64,000 nucleotides of DNA from Streptococcus suis 10581. GTDB taxonomy: Bacteria > Bacillota > Bacilli > Lactobacillales > Streptococcaceae. A program made the position numbers and the translations under genes. How positions within the stretch are numbered: position 1 is the first letter of the stretch; every line of letters starts with the position of its first letter. Below, in pieces: positions 51,173-62,768 of the stretch. The stretch lies in assembly GCA_000440235.1 (NCBI GenBank), contig ALKQ01000001.1, forward strand, positions 80,446 to 144,445, given 5' to 3'. Below the pieces are notes generated by a model. That model was not told the origin of the DNA and ran no database searches. It saw only the letters and a program-made list of their open reading frames with translations.

Positions 51173-52211
51173 GGGAAAATGATTTCCTTTCTTTGAAAAT
51201 AATATTCTTTTGAACAAACCAAGAGGTTAGGAAAAGGAAGATGCCAACTGCAAGTTTGACAATGTAGAGGTTGAGTCCTAGAATTTGGTGGAAGAGATAG
51301 AGGAGGGCTGTATCGCAAAGGAAGAGGACAAGGGCTAGTGTAAAGTAGCCTACGCCTGTTCGTGAGATGCTCTCTTCACTGTTAAAGACTAATTTCTTAT
51401 TAAGTGCAAAATTACAGGTAGCGCTACAAATGCGAGCAATCGTGTTTGCGACCAATAAGCGTAGAGCAGTTGGTAAGCTAGTGAGTAGCAATAAGGCAAG
51501 TGCATACACTCCGTAGTCAACTAGAAATCCACCAAAAGATGCCAGGGCAAATTTGAAGAGATTTTTGTAAATGAGCAGTCCATCTTTTATGGGACGAAAA
51601 TGCGAACTGGCATTATCATCGATATAAATAGTTTGGATTGGAACTTCCGTAATTTTATAGCGTTGACTTGCCTGAGTTAACATGTTCATCTCGTACTCAT
51701 AGCGGTCGCCTTCAATATCTAACATGAATGGAATTAAGTCAGTATGGAAACCACGCAAGCCTGTTTGGGTATCGGACACATTGACACCAGTTTGCAGTCT
51801 AAACAATACTCTGGTTAGTTTGTTACCAAATCGGCTACGGAGCGGGATGTCCTTAGTAAATTGACGAACACCAAGAATCAGGCGGCTTGGTAGATTCATG
51901 GCGGCGCGTGCGACACGGTCTATATCATTCACAGCGTGTTGACCATCTGCATCAGCGGTAACAACGACACCAGGCTTTCTCAAATCTTGGATGAAACTAA
52001 AGGCTGTTCGTAAGGCTTGGCCTTTTCCTTTGTTGACATCATGGTGTAGAACAATGGCATAGTTTTTGGCGATTTCAAGAATATTTTTGGATGTGCCAGT
52101 ACTACCATCATCCACAACGATGACCTGACAATTTAGCCTGTTTTTCATTATTTCTAATAGTTGGATTAATTTTTCATCTGGCTGGTAAGCCGGTATCACT
52201 ACATAATACAT
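51159..52211 (-). CDS. GT2-GtrA fusion glycosyltransferase
   Basis: 350 residues. The N-terminal about 220 are a GT2 domain (YYVVIPAYQPDEKLIQLLEI, VIVVDDGSTG, VVTADADGQHAVNDID) of the DPM1 type, which makes undecaprenyl-phosphate-sugars. The C-terminal about 130 are a GtrA domain with four membrane helices, proposed to flip that lipid. The natural fusion suggests synthesis and export of one sugar lipid for a wall glycan. First gene of the leftward three-gene operon. Confidence 0.88.
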   Translation of the reverse strand: MYYVVIPAYQPDEKLIQLLEIMKNRLNCQVIVVDDGSTGTSKNILEIAKNYAIVLHHDVNKGKGQALRTAFSFIQDLRKPGVVVTADADGQHAVNDIDRVARAAMNLPSRLILGVRQFTKDIPLRSRFGNKLTRVLFRLQTGVNVSDTQTGLRGFHTDLIPFMLDIEGDRYEYEMNMLTQASQRYKITEVPIQTIYIDDNASSHFRPIKDGLLIYKNLFKFALASFGGFLVDYGVYALALLLLTSLPTALRLLVANTIARICSATCNFALNKKLVFNSEESISRTGVGYFTLALVLFLCDTALLYLFHQILGLNLYIVKLAVGIFLFLTSWFVQKNIIFKERKSFSHEIA

Positions 52212-52356
52212 ATCCTAAACCTCATTTATTTTTCTTGTTGGGACTACTATACTGAAGTTTTCTAAAAGCAAGCTGAAACCAAGCCAGTCAAGGGATTTGC
52301 TTAAGTTTTGCTTAAGAAAATGTTAGGAAATCGTTAAGAAAACGAACAAATGTAGG

Positions 52357-52371
52357 AATTTTCAGAAAATT
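52357..52371 (+). promoter_or_regulatory. perfect CodY box before ilvB
   Basis: AATTTTCAGAAAATT matches all 15 positions of the CodY consensus AATTTTCWGAAAATT. It lies two bases upstream of the -35, so GTP/branched-chain amino acid-bound CodY should repress the operon. Confidence 0.88.
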
Positions 52372-52373
52372 TC

Positions 52374-52401
52374 TTGACATTCTACTTCCTTGTGATAATA
52401 T
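52374..52401 (+). promoter_or_regulatory. ilvB promoter
   Basis: TTGACA at 52374-52379. The best -10 is TAATAT (52396-52401, 16-base spacer) with TGTGATAAT as alternative. Confidence 0.6.
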
Positions 52402-52436
52402 AGTAGATAACAAATTTGCAGAGAGGAGGAATATTC

Positions 52437-54140
52437 GTGCAAGAAATTCAACTAGACCAACCGCGTTCGGGGTCCTATCTCATTTTGGACACCCTGTATC
52501 AGCTAGGAGTAGACCTTGTTTTTGGTTATCCTGGTGGGGCAGTTTTGCCTCTATATGATGCTATCTATCAATATGAGGGAATCCAGCATATTTTGGCTCG
52601 TCATGAACAAGGAGCGGTCCACGAGGCCGAAGGATACGCTAAATCATCAGGAAAGGTGGGCGTAGCCATTGTAACCTCTGGTCCAGGAGCAACAAATGCC
52701 ATCACAGGCATTGCGGATGCAATGGGAGATAGCGTCCCTTTGTTGGTCTTTACAGGTCAAGTAGCTACACGGGGGATCGGTAAGGATGCCTTTCAAGAGG
52801 CCGATGTTTTGGGCATGACCATGCCCATTACGAAATATAATTATCAGATTCGAGATACGGCAGATATTCCTCGTGTGATTACAGAGGCGCTTCATATTGC
52901 AACAACTGGTCGTCCAGGTCCGGTTGTCATTGACGTTCCAAAAGATATTCAAGAGAGAGTAGTTGATTTTTATCACGATCCAACTGTTCAACTTCCAAGT
53001 TATCAACCGACAGTTGAACCGAATGGTTTGCAGGTTAAGAAAATTTTGAAACAGCTTAGCCAAGCTCAAAAACCAGTTATATTGGCTGGTGGTGGTGTCA
53101 ATTATGCAGATGCCAATAAGGAATTAGTTGCCTTTGCAGAGCGCTACCGTATTCCAGTAGTTTCAACCCTCCTTGGATTAGGTGCCATGCCCATTGAGCA
53201 TGAATTATCCTTGGCTATGGGGGGGATGCACGGGTCATACGCTGCCAATATGGCTATGGATCAGGCTGATTACATTATCAATATTGGAGCGCGATTCGAT
53301 GACCGCCTAACAGGAAATCCAACAACCTATGCGCCAAATGCGACGGTAGCACATATTGATATTGATCCCGCAGAAATTGGTAAAGTTGTCAAAACGGCTA
53401 TTCCAGTAGTAGGAGATGCTAAGGCAACCTTGGAAGCTCTGCTTGCTTTAGAAACAGTCGAAACAGGCTATGCTGATTGGACGGCACAAGTATTGGAAAA
53501 CAAACGTCGGGCGCCATTTTGGTATGATGAAGATGAAAAGGTTATTAAGCCGCAGGCGGCAATTGAATTAATTGGTCAGTTGACGCAAGGGGATGCCATT
53601 GTCGTAACAGACGTTGGCCAGCATCAAATGTGGGCCGCTCAATTCTACCCCTACAAACATGCACGTCAACTTGTAACATCTGGTGGCATGGGAACCATGG
53701 GCTTTGGTATTCCAGCAGCTATCGGCGCCAAATTAGCCAATCCAGATAAAGAAGTAATCATCTTTGTTGGTGATGGCGGCTTCCAAATGACCAACCAAGA
53801 ATTGGCTATTTTGAATGGCTATGGTGTACCGATTAAGGTTGTGTTGATCAATAACCACTCTCTTGGAATGGTTCGTCAATGGCAGGAATCCTTCTATGAA
53901 AAGCGTCGTAGCCAATCTGTATTTGACGATGAACCGAATTTCCAATTGTTGGCGGAGGCCTACGGAATTAGTCATTATAGTTTTGACAATCCAGCGACTC
54001 TAAGTGAAGATATGAAAGTTATCTTAGAAGATAAACCAATGCTCATAGAGGTTCATATTTCTAATCGTGAACATGTTCAACCGATGGTGCCAGCAGGTAA
54101 GAGCAATGCAGAAATGTTGGGGGTGAAGTTCAATGCGTAG
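52437..54140 (+). CDS. ilvB: acetolactate synthase, large subunit
   Basis: Thiamine-diphosphate enzyme making acetolactate and acetohydroxybutyrate, first common step of branched-chain amino acid synthesis. 567 residues: the catalytic Glu in VHEAEGYAKSSGKVGVAIVT, the FAD site, and the ThDP motif EVIIFVGDGGFQMTNQELAI (GDG...NN with NNHSLGMVRQW). GTG 52437 with GAGGAGG is the start. It overlaps ilvN by 8 bases. Confidence 0.95.
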   Translation: MQEIQLDQPRSGSYLILDTLYQLGVDLVFGYPGGAVLPLYDAIYQYEGIQHILARHEQGAVHEAEGYAKSSGKVGVAIVTSGPGATNAITGIADAMGDSVPLLVFTGQVATRGIGKDAFQEADVLGMTMPITKYNYQIRDTADIPRVITEALHIATTGRPGPVVIDVPKDIQERVVDFYHDPTVQLPSYQPTVEPNGLQVKKILKQLSQAQKPVILAGGGVNYADANKELVAFAERYRIPVVSTLLGLGAMPIEHELSLAMGGMHGSYAANMAMDQADYIINIGARFDDRLTGNPTTYAPNATVAHIDIDPAEIGKVVKTAIPVVGDAKATLEALLALETVETGYADWTAQVLENKRRAPFWYDEDEKVIKPQAAIELIGQLTQGDAIVVTDVGQHQMWAAQFYPYKHARQLVTSGGMGTMGFGIPAAIGAKLANPDKEVIIFVGDGGFQMTNQELAILNGYGVPIKVVLINNHSLGMVRQWQESFYEKRRSQSVFDDEPNFQLLAEAYGISHYSFDNPATLSEDMKVILEDKPMLIEVHISNREHVQPMVPAGKSNAEMLGVKFNA

Positions 54141-54609
54141 AATGTTAACAGCTAAATTGCGAAATTCATCTGGTGTTCTGAATCGTTTTACAGGTGTCCT
54201 ATCTCGTCGCCAAATCAATATTGAGTCCATCTCCGTCGGCCCAACAGAAGTAGATGGCATCTCACGTGTGACGGTGATTGTAGACGTGATCAGTCACGAT
54301 GAGGTCGAACAAATCATCAAACAGCTAAACCGCTTGATTGATGTGGTCCGTGTCCGTGATTTGACGGACATACCCCACTTAGAGCGTGAGGTGATTCTTG
54401 TTAAAATTTCAGCTCCGCCAACAAAACGAGCAGAAATTTTAGCGATTATCCAACCCTTTAGAGCAAATGTTGTCGATGTGGCACCTCACTCCATTACCAT
54501 TCAAATGACAGGTGATGGAGATAAGATTGACGCCCTCCTGCGGGTGATTCAGCCTTATGGCATTAAGAATATCGCAAGAACGGGTGCGACTGGCTTTAGT
54601 AGAGACTAA
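54133..54609 (+). CDS. ilvN: acetolactate synthase, small regulatory subunit
   Basis: 158 residues: an N-terminal ACT domain (LTAKLRNSSGVLNRFTGVLS, RRQINIESISVGPTEVD) binds valine for feedback control, and a C-terminal ALS_ss domain (REVILVKISAPPTKRAEIL) follows. It overlaps ilvB by 8 bases, so translationally coupled; 140 bases then separate it from ilvC. Confidence 0.95.
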   Translation: MRRMLTAKLRNSSGVLNRFTGVLSRRQINIESISVGPTEVDGISRVTVIVDVISHDEVEQIIKQLNRLIDVVRVRDLTDIPHLEREVILVKISAPPTKRAEILAIIQPFRANVVDVAPHSITIQMTGDGDKIDALLRVIQPYGIKNIARTGATGFSRD

Positions 54610-54734
54610 TCCTTTTCGATAATAAAACCTATCCTGCGTTGATTTGGCTTGATGAACGTTAGTTCTATCTTCGTCTACATCGCCTAGTCTAGCCTTCATT
54701 TTCTTTGAACATCCAAAACTACAAATAAAAATAG

Positions 54735-55772
<1,038 letters not shown>

Positions 55773-55894
55773 ACACTATCATGGTAGATAGGGGGGATAG
55801 TCAGCTTTACTTTGAGTGATGGCAATACATTTAAGGTTTGAGTTGGCGGATGAGGGGATGTCATTCCCTTTTTCCCTTATCTCCGAAAATGAAT

Positions 55895-55923
55895 AAAAGA
55901 GCTGGTTTTTCCAGCTCTTTTGC
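55895..55923 (+). terminator. terminator after ilvC
   Basis: AAAAGAGCTGG pairs perfectly with CCAGCTCTTTT around TTTTT. Confidence 0.9.
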
Positions 55924-56067
55924 CCATTTTGTTCATAAATAGATCTTTACAAAATTAAACATTCGTTTTCTGTTGAATAACATGCTAGTAGCTTGAATAT
56001 AAGTATAAATACTAGGATTTTCTAGGGAATAATGATACAATAAATATAGAAAGAAATTAATGGAACT

Positions 56068-57318
56068 ATGATTACAGCAAAAAATGTAGAACAAGCATAC
56101 TCCGTTCTTAAGCGCGTGGTAGTACGTACCCCCTTGGATTATAGTCGATACTTGTCGGAAAAATATGGTGCAACTATTTATTTAAAAAGAGAAAATGAAC
56201 AGCGTGTTCGCTCTTTTAAAATTCGAGGAGCCTATTATGCTATTTCACAATTGACAGATGATGAGAAGTCACGCGGAGTGGTCTGTGCTTCGGCCGGGAA
56301 CCATGCTCAAGGTGTGGCCTACACCTGTCAGGAAATGCAAATTCCTGCTACGATTTTCATGCCCATTACAACTCCGCAACAAAAAATAGGGCAGGTTAAA
56401 TTTTTCGGAGGAGACTACGTAGAGATTCGGCTCGTAGGTGATACCTTCGATGAGTCAGCCAAGGCAGCACAAGATTATACTCAGGAAAGCGGGAAAACAT
56501 TTATAGACCCATTCGATGATGAAAATGTGCAGGCTGGTCAGGGAACAGTAGCCTATGAAATCTTGGAAGAAGCGGAAGAGCAAACCATTAGTTTTGACCA
56601 AATTTTAGTTCCCATAGGAGGAGGTGGTCTGGTTGCAGGCGTTTCGGCTTATCTGAAAGAACATGCACCTGAAATTAAGATTGTTGGTGTTGAAGCAAGT
56701 GGGGCACGGTCAATGAAAGCGGCTTTTGATAAAGGTCGTCCGGTTAAATTAGACCAAATTGATAAATTTGCTGACGGTATTGCGGTACAGAAAGTCGGTA
56801 AGTCGACCTACGAAGTGGCTCGGAAATACGTAGATCGCCTGATTGGTGTGGATGAAGGATGGATTTCCGGGACTATTTTAGACCTCTATTCTAAGCTGGG
56901 TATTGTTGCTGAGCCAGCAGGAGCAGCAACGATTGCAGCTCTTGAGGTAGTCAAGGACCAAATCAAGGGGCAAACCATTTGTTGTATCATTTCTGGTGGT
57001 AATAACGACATCAACAGGATGCCGGAAATGGAGGAACGTGCGCTTATCTACGAGGGAATTAAACACTACTTTGTTGTTAATTTTCCACAACGTCCAGGGG
57101 CTCTTCGTGAATTTGTAAATGAAATTCTAGGGCCAAATGATGATATTACTCGTTTTGAATATATCAAACGTGCCAATAAGGGAACAGGACCGGTTCTAAT
57201 CGGTATTGCCCTAGGAGATAAAAAAGATTATGCGCAGTTTATTTCTCGCTTGGAAGAATTTGATCCCCAGTACATCAATCTTCATGAAAATGATTCGCTT
57301 TATAAAATGCTAGTTTAG
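56068..57318 (+). CDS. ilvA: threonine dehydratase (deaminase)
   Basis: PLP enzyme making 2-oxobutyrate for isoleucine. 416 residues with PLP lysine in RSFKIRGAYYA, the VCASAGNHAQGVAY motif and the phosphate loop GGGGLVAGVSAYL. A C-terminal ACT-like domain (about 325-416, FVVNFPQRPGALREFVN) gives feedback control. Separate promoter region after the ilvC terminator; it starts 9 bases upstream of the SPFH gene's start after its stop. Confidence 0.95.
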   Translation: MITAKNVEQAYSVLKRVVVRTPLDYSRYLSEKYGATIYLKRENEQRVRSFKIRGAYYAISQLTDDEKSRGVVCASAGNHAQGVAYTCQEMQIPATIFMPITTPQQKIGQVKFFGGDYVEIRLVGDTFDESAKAAQDYTQESGKTFIDPFDDENVQAGQGTVAYEILEEAEEQTISFDQILVPIGGGGLVAGVSAYLKEHAPEIKIVGVEASGARSMKAAFDKGRPVKLDQIDKFADGIAVQKVGKSTYEVARKYVDRLIGVDEGWISGTILDLYSKLGIVAEPAGAATIAALEVVKDQIKGQTICCIISGGNNDINRMPEMEERALIYEGIKHYFVVNFPQRPGALREFVNEILGPNDDITRFEYIKRANKGTGPVLIGIALGDKKDYAQFISRLEEFDPQYINLHENDSLYKMLV

Positions 57319-57327
57319 GAGGTCATT

Positions 57328-58230
57328 ATGGTGCTTGGTCCAATTGTTTTTATTGGTAGTTTCTTGTTTTTTGTACTGATTGCTTTGATTTTGATTGCTT
57401 CAGGGCTATACGTTGTTAAGCAGCAGACGGTCGCTATTATTGAGCGCTTTGGGAAATACCAAAAAACATCTACTTCAGGTATAAACTTTAAAATACCATT
57501 TGGAGTCGATGTCATCGCAGCCCGCATTCAATTGCGGATGTTGCAAAGTGAAATTGTGGTAGAAACCAAGACGCAGGATAACGTTTTTGTCACAATGAAT
57601 GTGGCAACTCAATATCGAGTAAATGAAAATAATGTGACGGATGCCTATTACAAGCTCATGCACCCAGAAGCACAGATTAAGTCCTATATTGAAGATGCCC
57701 TGCGTTCATCTGTGCCTAAATTGACCCTGGATGAGCTCTTCGAGAAAAAGGATGAGATTGCACTTGAGGTACAAAAACAAGTAGCAGAAGAAATGTCAAC
57801 CTACGGTTATGTTATTGTCAAAACCTTAATTACCAAGGTAGAGCCAGACGCCGAGGTTAAACAATCTATGAATGAAATTAACGCAGCTCAGCGGAAACGG
57901 GTTGCGGCCCAAGAATTGGCAGAAGCTGACAAGATAAAAATTGTCACAGCAGCAGAAGCGGAAGCTGAAAAGGATCGCTTGCATGGTGTAGGTATTGCAC
58001 AACAACGTAAGGCGATTGTAGACGGACTGGCAGATTCGATTCGTGAACTGAAAGAATCAAATGTTAGCCTATCTGAAGAGCAGATTATGTCTATCTTGCT
58101 GACCAACCAATACTTGGATACTCTCAATAATTTTGCACAAGGAGGTAATCAAACTATCTTCCTTCCAGGGAATCCGGAGGGGGTTGAAGACATAAGGACG
58201 CAAATACTATCATCACTTAGGGCAAAATGA
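57328..58230 (+). CDS. SPFH/band-7 membrane protein
   Basis: 300 residues. One N-terminal membrane helix (SFLFFVLIALILIASGLYVV), then the SPFH/band-7 domain (VAIIERFGKYQKTSTSGINF to about 190) and a coiled-coil tail. Stomatin/prohibitin-like scaffold of membrane domains or protease regulator. Possible co-transcription with ilvA (9-base gap), but the link to isoleucine synthesis is unexplained. Confidence 0.9.
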   Translation: MVLGPIVFIGSFLFFVLIALILIASGLYVVKQQTVAIIERFGKYQKTSTSGINFKIPFGVDVIAARIQLRMLQSEIVVETKTQDNVFVTMNVATQYRVNENNVTDAYYKLMHPEAQIKSYIEDALRSSVPKLTLDELFEKKDEIALEVQKQVAEEMSTYGYVIVKTLITKVEPDAEVKQSMNEINAAQRKRVAAQELAEADKIKIVTAAEAEAEKDRLHGVGIAQQRKAIVDGLADSIRELKESNVSLSEEQIMSILLTNQYLDTLNNFAQGGNQTIFLPGNPEGVEDIRTQILSSLRAK

Positions 58231-58252
58231 TGGTAAAAACCGAACAATTTAC

Positions 58253-58282
58253 TTGACAAAATAGGTTTAACTGTATTATACT
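58253..58282 (+). promoter_or_regulatory. promoter of the 69-residue gene
   Basis: TTGACA (58253-58258), 18-base spacer, TATACT (58277-58282). Confidence 0.75.
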
Positions 58283-58315
58283 TAATTGCACGAATAAAAA
58301 GGAAAGGGGTTTCTC

Positions 58316-58525
58316 ATGACAAGTTACGAAAAAGTAGCCGCTGTTGTCGGCTGGGTTCGTGAAAAGAAAATCACAGGTTACCGTATCAGTAAGGAAACAA
58401 ATGCTCGTGAAATGTCAGTTATCGCTCTTGCACAAGGTCGCGCTAAGATTGACAATATTTCATTTGCAACTGCCTTGGGTTTGATTGATTTTTACGACAA
58501 AAACCACAAGAAATTTGAAAACTAA
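58316..58525 (+). CDS. small conserved-looking DNA-binding-like protein
   Basis: 69 residues with a helix-turn-helix-like pattern: VVGWVREKKITGYRISKETN, MSVIALAQGRAKIDNISFAT. Own promoter and strong AAAGGGG RBS; ends before two back-to-back terminators. The family is not named with certainty. Confidence 0.65.
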   Translation: MTSYEKVAAVVGWVREKKITGYRISKETNAREMSVIALAQGRAKIDNISFATALGLIDFYDKNHKKFEN

Positions 58526-58558
58526 TCTAAATGGTTCCATTTAGAGATGTCCAAAAAG

Positions 58559-58590
58559 GAGGGGGAATTCTGCGAATTCCTCTTTCTTTT
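58559..58590 (+). terminator. terminator of the 69-residue gene
   Basis: GGAATTC-TGC-GAATTCC with extra flanking G/C pairs, followed by TTTCTTTT. Confidence 0.7.
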
Positions 58591-58594
58591 AGTC

Positions 58595-58627
58595 TAAAAA
58601 AACTTACCAGCTTTGAAACTGGTAAGT
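58595..58627 (-). terminator. terminator of the ABC transporter operon
   Basis: ACTTACCAG (58602-58610) pairs with CTGGTAAGT (58619-58627); on the minus strand a run of seven T follows. Confidence 0.9.
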
Positions 58628-58654
58628 AATAGTCTTCTATGGAACAGATTGAGT

Positions 58655-59398
58655 TTAACCAAGAAAACGCTGAAGGAATTCACGTGTGCGTTCTTCCTGT
58701 GGATTTTCAAAGATTTGTTGAGGACTGCCTTCTTCGGCGATGACACCCTTATCCATAAAGATAACGCGGTCAGATACGTCACGGGCAAATTCCATTTCGT
58801 GAGTTACGATAAGCATCGTCAATCCTGATTTTGCCAAATCTTGCATAGTTTTGAGAACTTCCCCAACCATCTCTGGATCGAGAGCAGAAGTCGGCTCATC
58901 AAAGAGGATAACTTCTGGGTCAACAGATAGGGCACGTGCAATGGCCACACGTTGTTTCTGTCCACCAGAGAGTTGACTTGGTTTGGCTTGCCAGTACTGT
59001 TCGGTCATGCCAACCTTGTTGAGGTTTTCCTTGGCGATTTTCTCTGCCTCAGCTCGATCTCGTTTCAGTACCGTAGTTTGTGCTACAATGGCATTTTCCA
59101 ATACATTTAGATTGTTGAAAAGGTTGAAGGATTGGAATACCATACCTAGTTTTTCACGGTAAGTCGTCAAGTCATATCCTTTAGCCAAAACATCTTGTCC
59201 GTGGTATAGAATCTGTCCTTCTGTTGGTGTTTCCAAAAGGTTGATAGATCGGAGGAAGGTTGATTTTCCCGAACCAGATGAACCGATGATTGAGATAACC
59301 TCGCCCTTTTCAACGCTAATAGAGATGTCTTTGAGGACTTGATTTTGTCCGTATGATTTCTTTAGATTTTTGATTTCAAGAATTACATTTTTAGTCAT
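58655..59398 (-). CDS. amino-acid ABC transporter ATPase
   Basis: 247 residues. Walker [16 protein letters not shown], signature [13 protein letters not shown], Walker [16 protein letters not shown], switch His in VTHEMEF. Polar amino-acid (GlnQ-like) family. ATG 59398 overlaps the preceding permease gene by 8 bases; the longer frame to 59464 lies inside that gene. Works with the fused permease/binding protein encoded just upstream. Confidence 0.93.
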   Translation of the reverse strand: MTKNVILEIKNLKKSYGQNQVLKDISISVEKGEVISIIGSSGSGKSTFLRSINLLETPTEGQILYHGQDVLAKGYDLTTYREKLGMVFQSFNLFNNLNVLENAIVAQTTVLKRDRAEAEKIAKENLNKVGMTEQYWQAKPSQLSGGQKQRVAIARALSVDPEVILFDEPTSALDPEMVGEVLKTMQDLAKSGLTMLIVTHEMEFARDVSDRVIFMDKGVIAEEGSPQQIFENPQEERTREFLQRFLG

Positions 59399-60956
59399 GT
59401 GGCACCTCGACTTGCATTTGGTTTGCACCTGTTGTGTATGTATCTGTATCAAAATGCTTTTCAACTGCGCGTAAGATACGTGTCACAGTAAAGGTTAGGA
59501 TGAAGTAGATAATAGCAATAACCGTAAAGGTTTGGAAATATTGATAGGTTTGGGTTGCGACAGTATTTCCTGAGAAATAGAGTTCAACAACTGAGATAAC
59601 GTTCAATACAGAAGTATCTTTGATATTGATGACAAATTCATTACCAGTCGCTGGTAAGATGTTACGAATAACCTGTGGAAGGACAATCTTACGCATGGTC
59701 TGATTATGGGTAAATCCGAGAGCAGTAGCAGCTTCAAATTGGCCCTTATCGACGGCAAAGATACCACCGCGGACAATCTCACTCATGTAGGCACCTGTGT
59801 TGATGGATACAATGAAGATAGCTGCGAGGGTACGGTCAAGATTGAGCCCGAATGCTTGGGCGGTACCATAGTAAATAACCATGGATTGTACAATCATCGG
59901 CGTACCACGGAAAATTTCGATGTAGATATTGATAATCCAACCGAGCACTTTTTGACCAATAGCAAGTGCCTTGTTTGCTGCTTTTGGAGCTGTACGGAAG
60001 ACACCGATGAGGAGACCGATAGCAGTACCGATAATTGTACCGAGGATGGAAATGAGTAATGTCATCCCAGTTCCACGCAGAAGTTGTTGCCAGTTGTTAA
60101 CAACAATATTCCAAACTTGGGCGAAGAAACTAGGTGTTTCGCCCTCGCTGGCTTCTTCAACAGGCTGGTTTTCAATCATATCATCCATAAGTGCGATTTG
60201 CTCTTCTTCTGAAATAGTTGCTAAGACTTCGTTGACCTGAGCGATACGCTCGTCATCTTTGCGCATACCGACAGCAATGGTCACGTCTTCGGCATTGGTT
60301 TCAAAACTGTCTGCCAATTCAACCATTTTGAAAGCTTTATTTGCAGCTTCTGCTGTACGACCTTCTGGACGTTCAGAAACATAGGCGTCTATAATGCCAG
60401 ATTCTAAAGCTTGACGGATTTGGGAGAAATCTCCCATGGCAGTCTGTTTGTTAGCCCCTTCAATTTGGTCAATCAAATCATAGAGGTAAACCCCTTGCTG
60501 GGCAGTGATTTTTGCGCCAGCAAAATCTTCCAAGCTGGTTGCATTTGCGTACTGACTATCAGAACGAACAACCAGGGTAGGAATTGAAGTGTAGTAGCTA
60601 TCTGAGAAGGCGATTTCTTTCTTGCGCTCTTCTGTCGGGCTCATACCGGCGATAATCATATCGATTTTACCAGATGTAAGAGCAGGGACTAAGCCTTCCC
60701 ACTTGGTTTTAACAACCAAGAGTTCTTTGTCCATGGATGCAGCGATTTTTTTTGCAACCTGAACATCATATCCGTTGGCAAATTGATTGGTTCCCTCAAT
60801 AGGAACGGCACCGTTACTATCATCTTCTTGGGTCCAGTTAAATGGTGCATAGGCAGCTTCCATACCGACCCGCAGGTATTCGTCTGCCCGAACCCCTGTT
60901 GTTACAGAAAAAACAGCGATTAGGGTCAGCAGAAATATACTGAGTTTACGTTTCAT
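59391..60956 (-). CDS. fused substrate-binding/permease amino-acid transporter
   Basis: 521 residues: signal peptide (ending VTTGVRA), an SBP_bac_3 domain (about 25-255, [20 protein letters not shown]), then a HisM-type permease (about 275-505) with several membrane helices and the [20 protein letters not shown] loop that contacts the ATPase. Such fusions, in which the binding domain sits on the transporter, are typical of streptococcal glutamine/glutamate-type uptake systems. The exact amino acid is not determined. Confidence 0.93.
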   Translation of the reverse strand: MKRKLSIFLLTLIAVFSVTTGVRADEYLRVGMEAAYAPFNWTQEDDSNGAVPIEGTNQFANGYDVQVAKKIAASMDKELLVVKTKWEGLVPALTSGKIDMIIAGMSPTEERKKEIAFSDSYYTSIPTLVVRSDSQYANATSLEDFAGAKITAQQGVYLYDLIDQIEGANKQTAMGDFSQIRQALESGIIDAYVSERPEGRTAEAANKAFKMVELADSFETNAEDVTIAVGMRKDDERIAQVNEVLATISEEEQIALMDDMIENQPVEEASEGETPSFFAQVWNIVVNNWQQLLRGTGMTLLISILGTIIGTAIGLLIGVFRTAPKAANKALAIGQKVLGWIINIYIEIFRGTPMIVQSMVIYYGTAQAFGLNLDRTLAAIFIVSINTGAYMSEIVRGGIFAVDKGQFEAATALGFTHNQTMRKIVLPQVIRNILPATGNEFVINIKDTSVLNVISVVELYFSGNTVATQTYQYFQTFTVIAIIYFILTFTVTRILRAVEKHFDTDTYTTGANQMQVEVPHD

Positions 60957-61081
60957 AATGTCTCCTTTAAAATGCTATTACACCATTTTATTAAAAATTC
61001 TGACAAATTTCAATATCCTTGTACTATGAATAGGGAGTTTTTTTATGATATAATGTAGAGAATTGAAAAAAGGAGTTTATT

Positions 61082-61918
61082 ATGATTTTGGAATTGTTGA
61101 AGGCTATATTTTTAGGAATCATTGAAGGGGTAACGGAATGGTTGCCAGTTTCTTCAACTGGGCATTTAATTTTGGTTCAAGAGTTCGTGAAATTAAACCA
61201 AAGTAAGAACTTCCTAGAAATGTTTAATATTGTCATTCAGCTAGGAGCAATTCTAGCAGTTATGACCATTTACTTTAAAAAATTGAATCCATTTCAGCCT
61301 GGAAAAACCAAGCGTGATATTCAATTGACTTGGCAATTATGGGCCAAGGTTGTCATTGCCTGTATTCCGTCCATCCTAATTGCAGTCCCGTTGGATAATT
61401 GGTTTGAAGCGCACTTCAATTTTATGGTACCGATTGCGATTGCTTTGATTGTCTACGGTATTGCCTTTATTTGGATTGAAAACCGTAACAGTGGTGTAGA
61501 GCCACAGGTGACGGACTTAGCGAAAATGTCTTATAAAACTGCCTTGTTGATTGGGTGTTTCCAGGTCTTAAGCATCGTTCCGGGGACTAGTCGATCAGGT
61601 GCGACCATTCTGGGAGCGATTATTTTGGGGACCAGCCGATCTGTGGCGGCAGATTTTACCTTCTTCCTTGGAATTCCAACCATGTTTGGTTATAGTGGCT
61701 TGAAGGCTGTTAAATATTTCTTTGATGGCAATAGCCTGAATATGGAGCAGGTATGGATCTTGCTAGTCGCTAGTGTGACGGCTTACTTGGTATCCTTAGT
61801 TGTTATTCGTTTCTTGACAGATTTTGTTAAAAAACATGATTTCACGGTCTTTGGTTACTACCGCATCATTTTAGGAGCGATTTTATTGGTTTATGCCTTT
61901 ATCACATTTTTATTTTAA
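61082..61918 (+). CDS. uppP: undecaprenyl-diphosphatase
   Basis: Recycles undecaprenyl pyrophosphate for cell-wall synthesis and gives bacitracin resistance. 278 residues, polytopic, with the BacA motifs [20 protein letters not shown] and [18 protein letters not shown] precedes the ATG. Confidence 0.97.
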   Translation: MILELLKAIFLGIIEGVTEWLPVSSTGHLILVQEFVKLNQSKNFLEMFNIVIQLGAILAVMTIYFKKLNPFQPGKTKRDIQLTWQLWAKVVIACIPSILIAVPLDNWFEAHFNFMVPIAIALIVYGIAFIWIENRNSGVEPQVTDLAKMSYKTALLIGCFQVLSIVPGTSRSGATILGAIILGTSRSVAADFTFFLGIPTMFGYSGLKAVKYFFDGNSLNMEQVWILLVASVTAYLVSLVVIRFLTDFVKKHDFTVFGYYRIILGAILLVYAFITFLF

Positions 61919-61919
61919 G

Positions 61920-61942
61920 AGCAGGGGGACCTGCTTTTCTTT
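61920..61942 (+). terminator. terminator after uppP
   Basis: AGCAGG pairs with CCTGCT around GGGA, followed by TTTCTTTT. Confidence 0.75.
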
Positions 61943-62045
61943 TGTCTTTCGAGCTTGGTTTTAGTATAATGGTGGAAGATATGTATGAGTATTGAAAATG
62001 ATCAATCAATTTTAGGAAATTGATGAATCAGTGAATGAGGTAGTT

Positions 62046-62768
62046 ATGAAAGTAAAGCAAATTAGTGATTCAACCTTGAAAATCACTATAAAATTAGATG
62101 ATTTGGAAGAGAGAGGAATGGAACTTTCGGACTTTCTCATTCCGCAAGAAAAGACAGAGGAGTTCTTCTACACTGTTTTGGATGAATTGGATTTACCAAT
62201 GACTTTCCGAGAAAGCGGTATGCTGAGTTTTCGTGTGACTCCGAAGCCAGATCGGGTGGACATCTTTGTTACCAAATCTGATTTGGATCAGAACTTGAAT
62301 TTTGATGAATTTACAGATTTTTCGGAACTTGGTGATGTTGCAAGTATGACTCCAGATGAGTTTTTCAAGAGTTTGGAGCAAACCGTTCGTGAGAAAAGTG
62401 CACCGGATGCAACAGCCGTTCGTCATTTGGAAGAGGTAGAGCAAGAGGAAGAAGCAGATGAAGAGGAGCAGGAGCGCTATATTTACTATATTTTGGAATT
62501 TCCAACGATAGAGGATCTGTTTACTTTTGTTGGTACGGTTGATTATCCAGTAGAAGAATCGGAATTATATAAAATGGATGGTCACTACTACTTGACCGTT
62601 CTTATCAATGTAGAAAATCGTTCCAAGCATTATCCAGGCTACATTCTTTCACGAATGTTGGAATTTACCAATGATACTAAGTTGACCAGACCTGCTTTAC
62701 AAGAACACGGAACTTTGATGCTTCCGCTTGCGGCAATCGAGGAGCTTAGGAAGGTTCCGACAGTATGA
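62046..62768 (+). CDS. mecA: ClpC adaptor protein MecA
   Basis: Adaptor that delivers substrates (for example competence sigma factors) to ClpC. 240 residues: N-terminal KVKQISDSTLKITIKLDDLE domain, acidic linker (EEVEQEEEADEEEQE), and the C-terminal FxxFExxI-like domain. ATG 62046 has GAGGTAG upstream. It overlaps the next gene by four bases, as in the mecA-rgpG pair of streptococci. Confidence 0.95.
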   Translation: MKVKQISDSTLKITIKLDDLEERGMELSDFLIPQEKTEEFFYTVLDELDLPMTFRESGMLSFRVTPKPDRVDIFVTKSDLDQNLNFDEFTDFSELGDVASMTPDEFFKSLEQTVREKSAPDATAVRHLEEVEQEEEADEEEQERYIYYILEFPTIEDLFTFVGTVDYPVEESELYKMDGHYYLTVLINVENRSKHYPGYILSRMLEFTNDTKLTRPALQEHGTLMLPLAAIEELRKVPTV

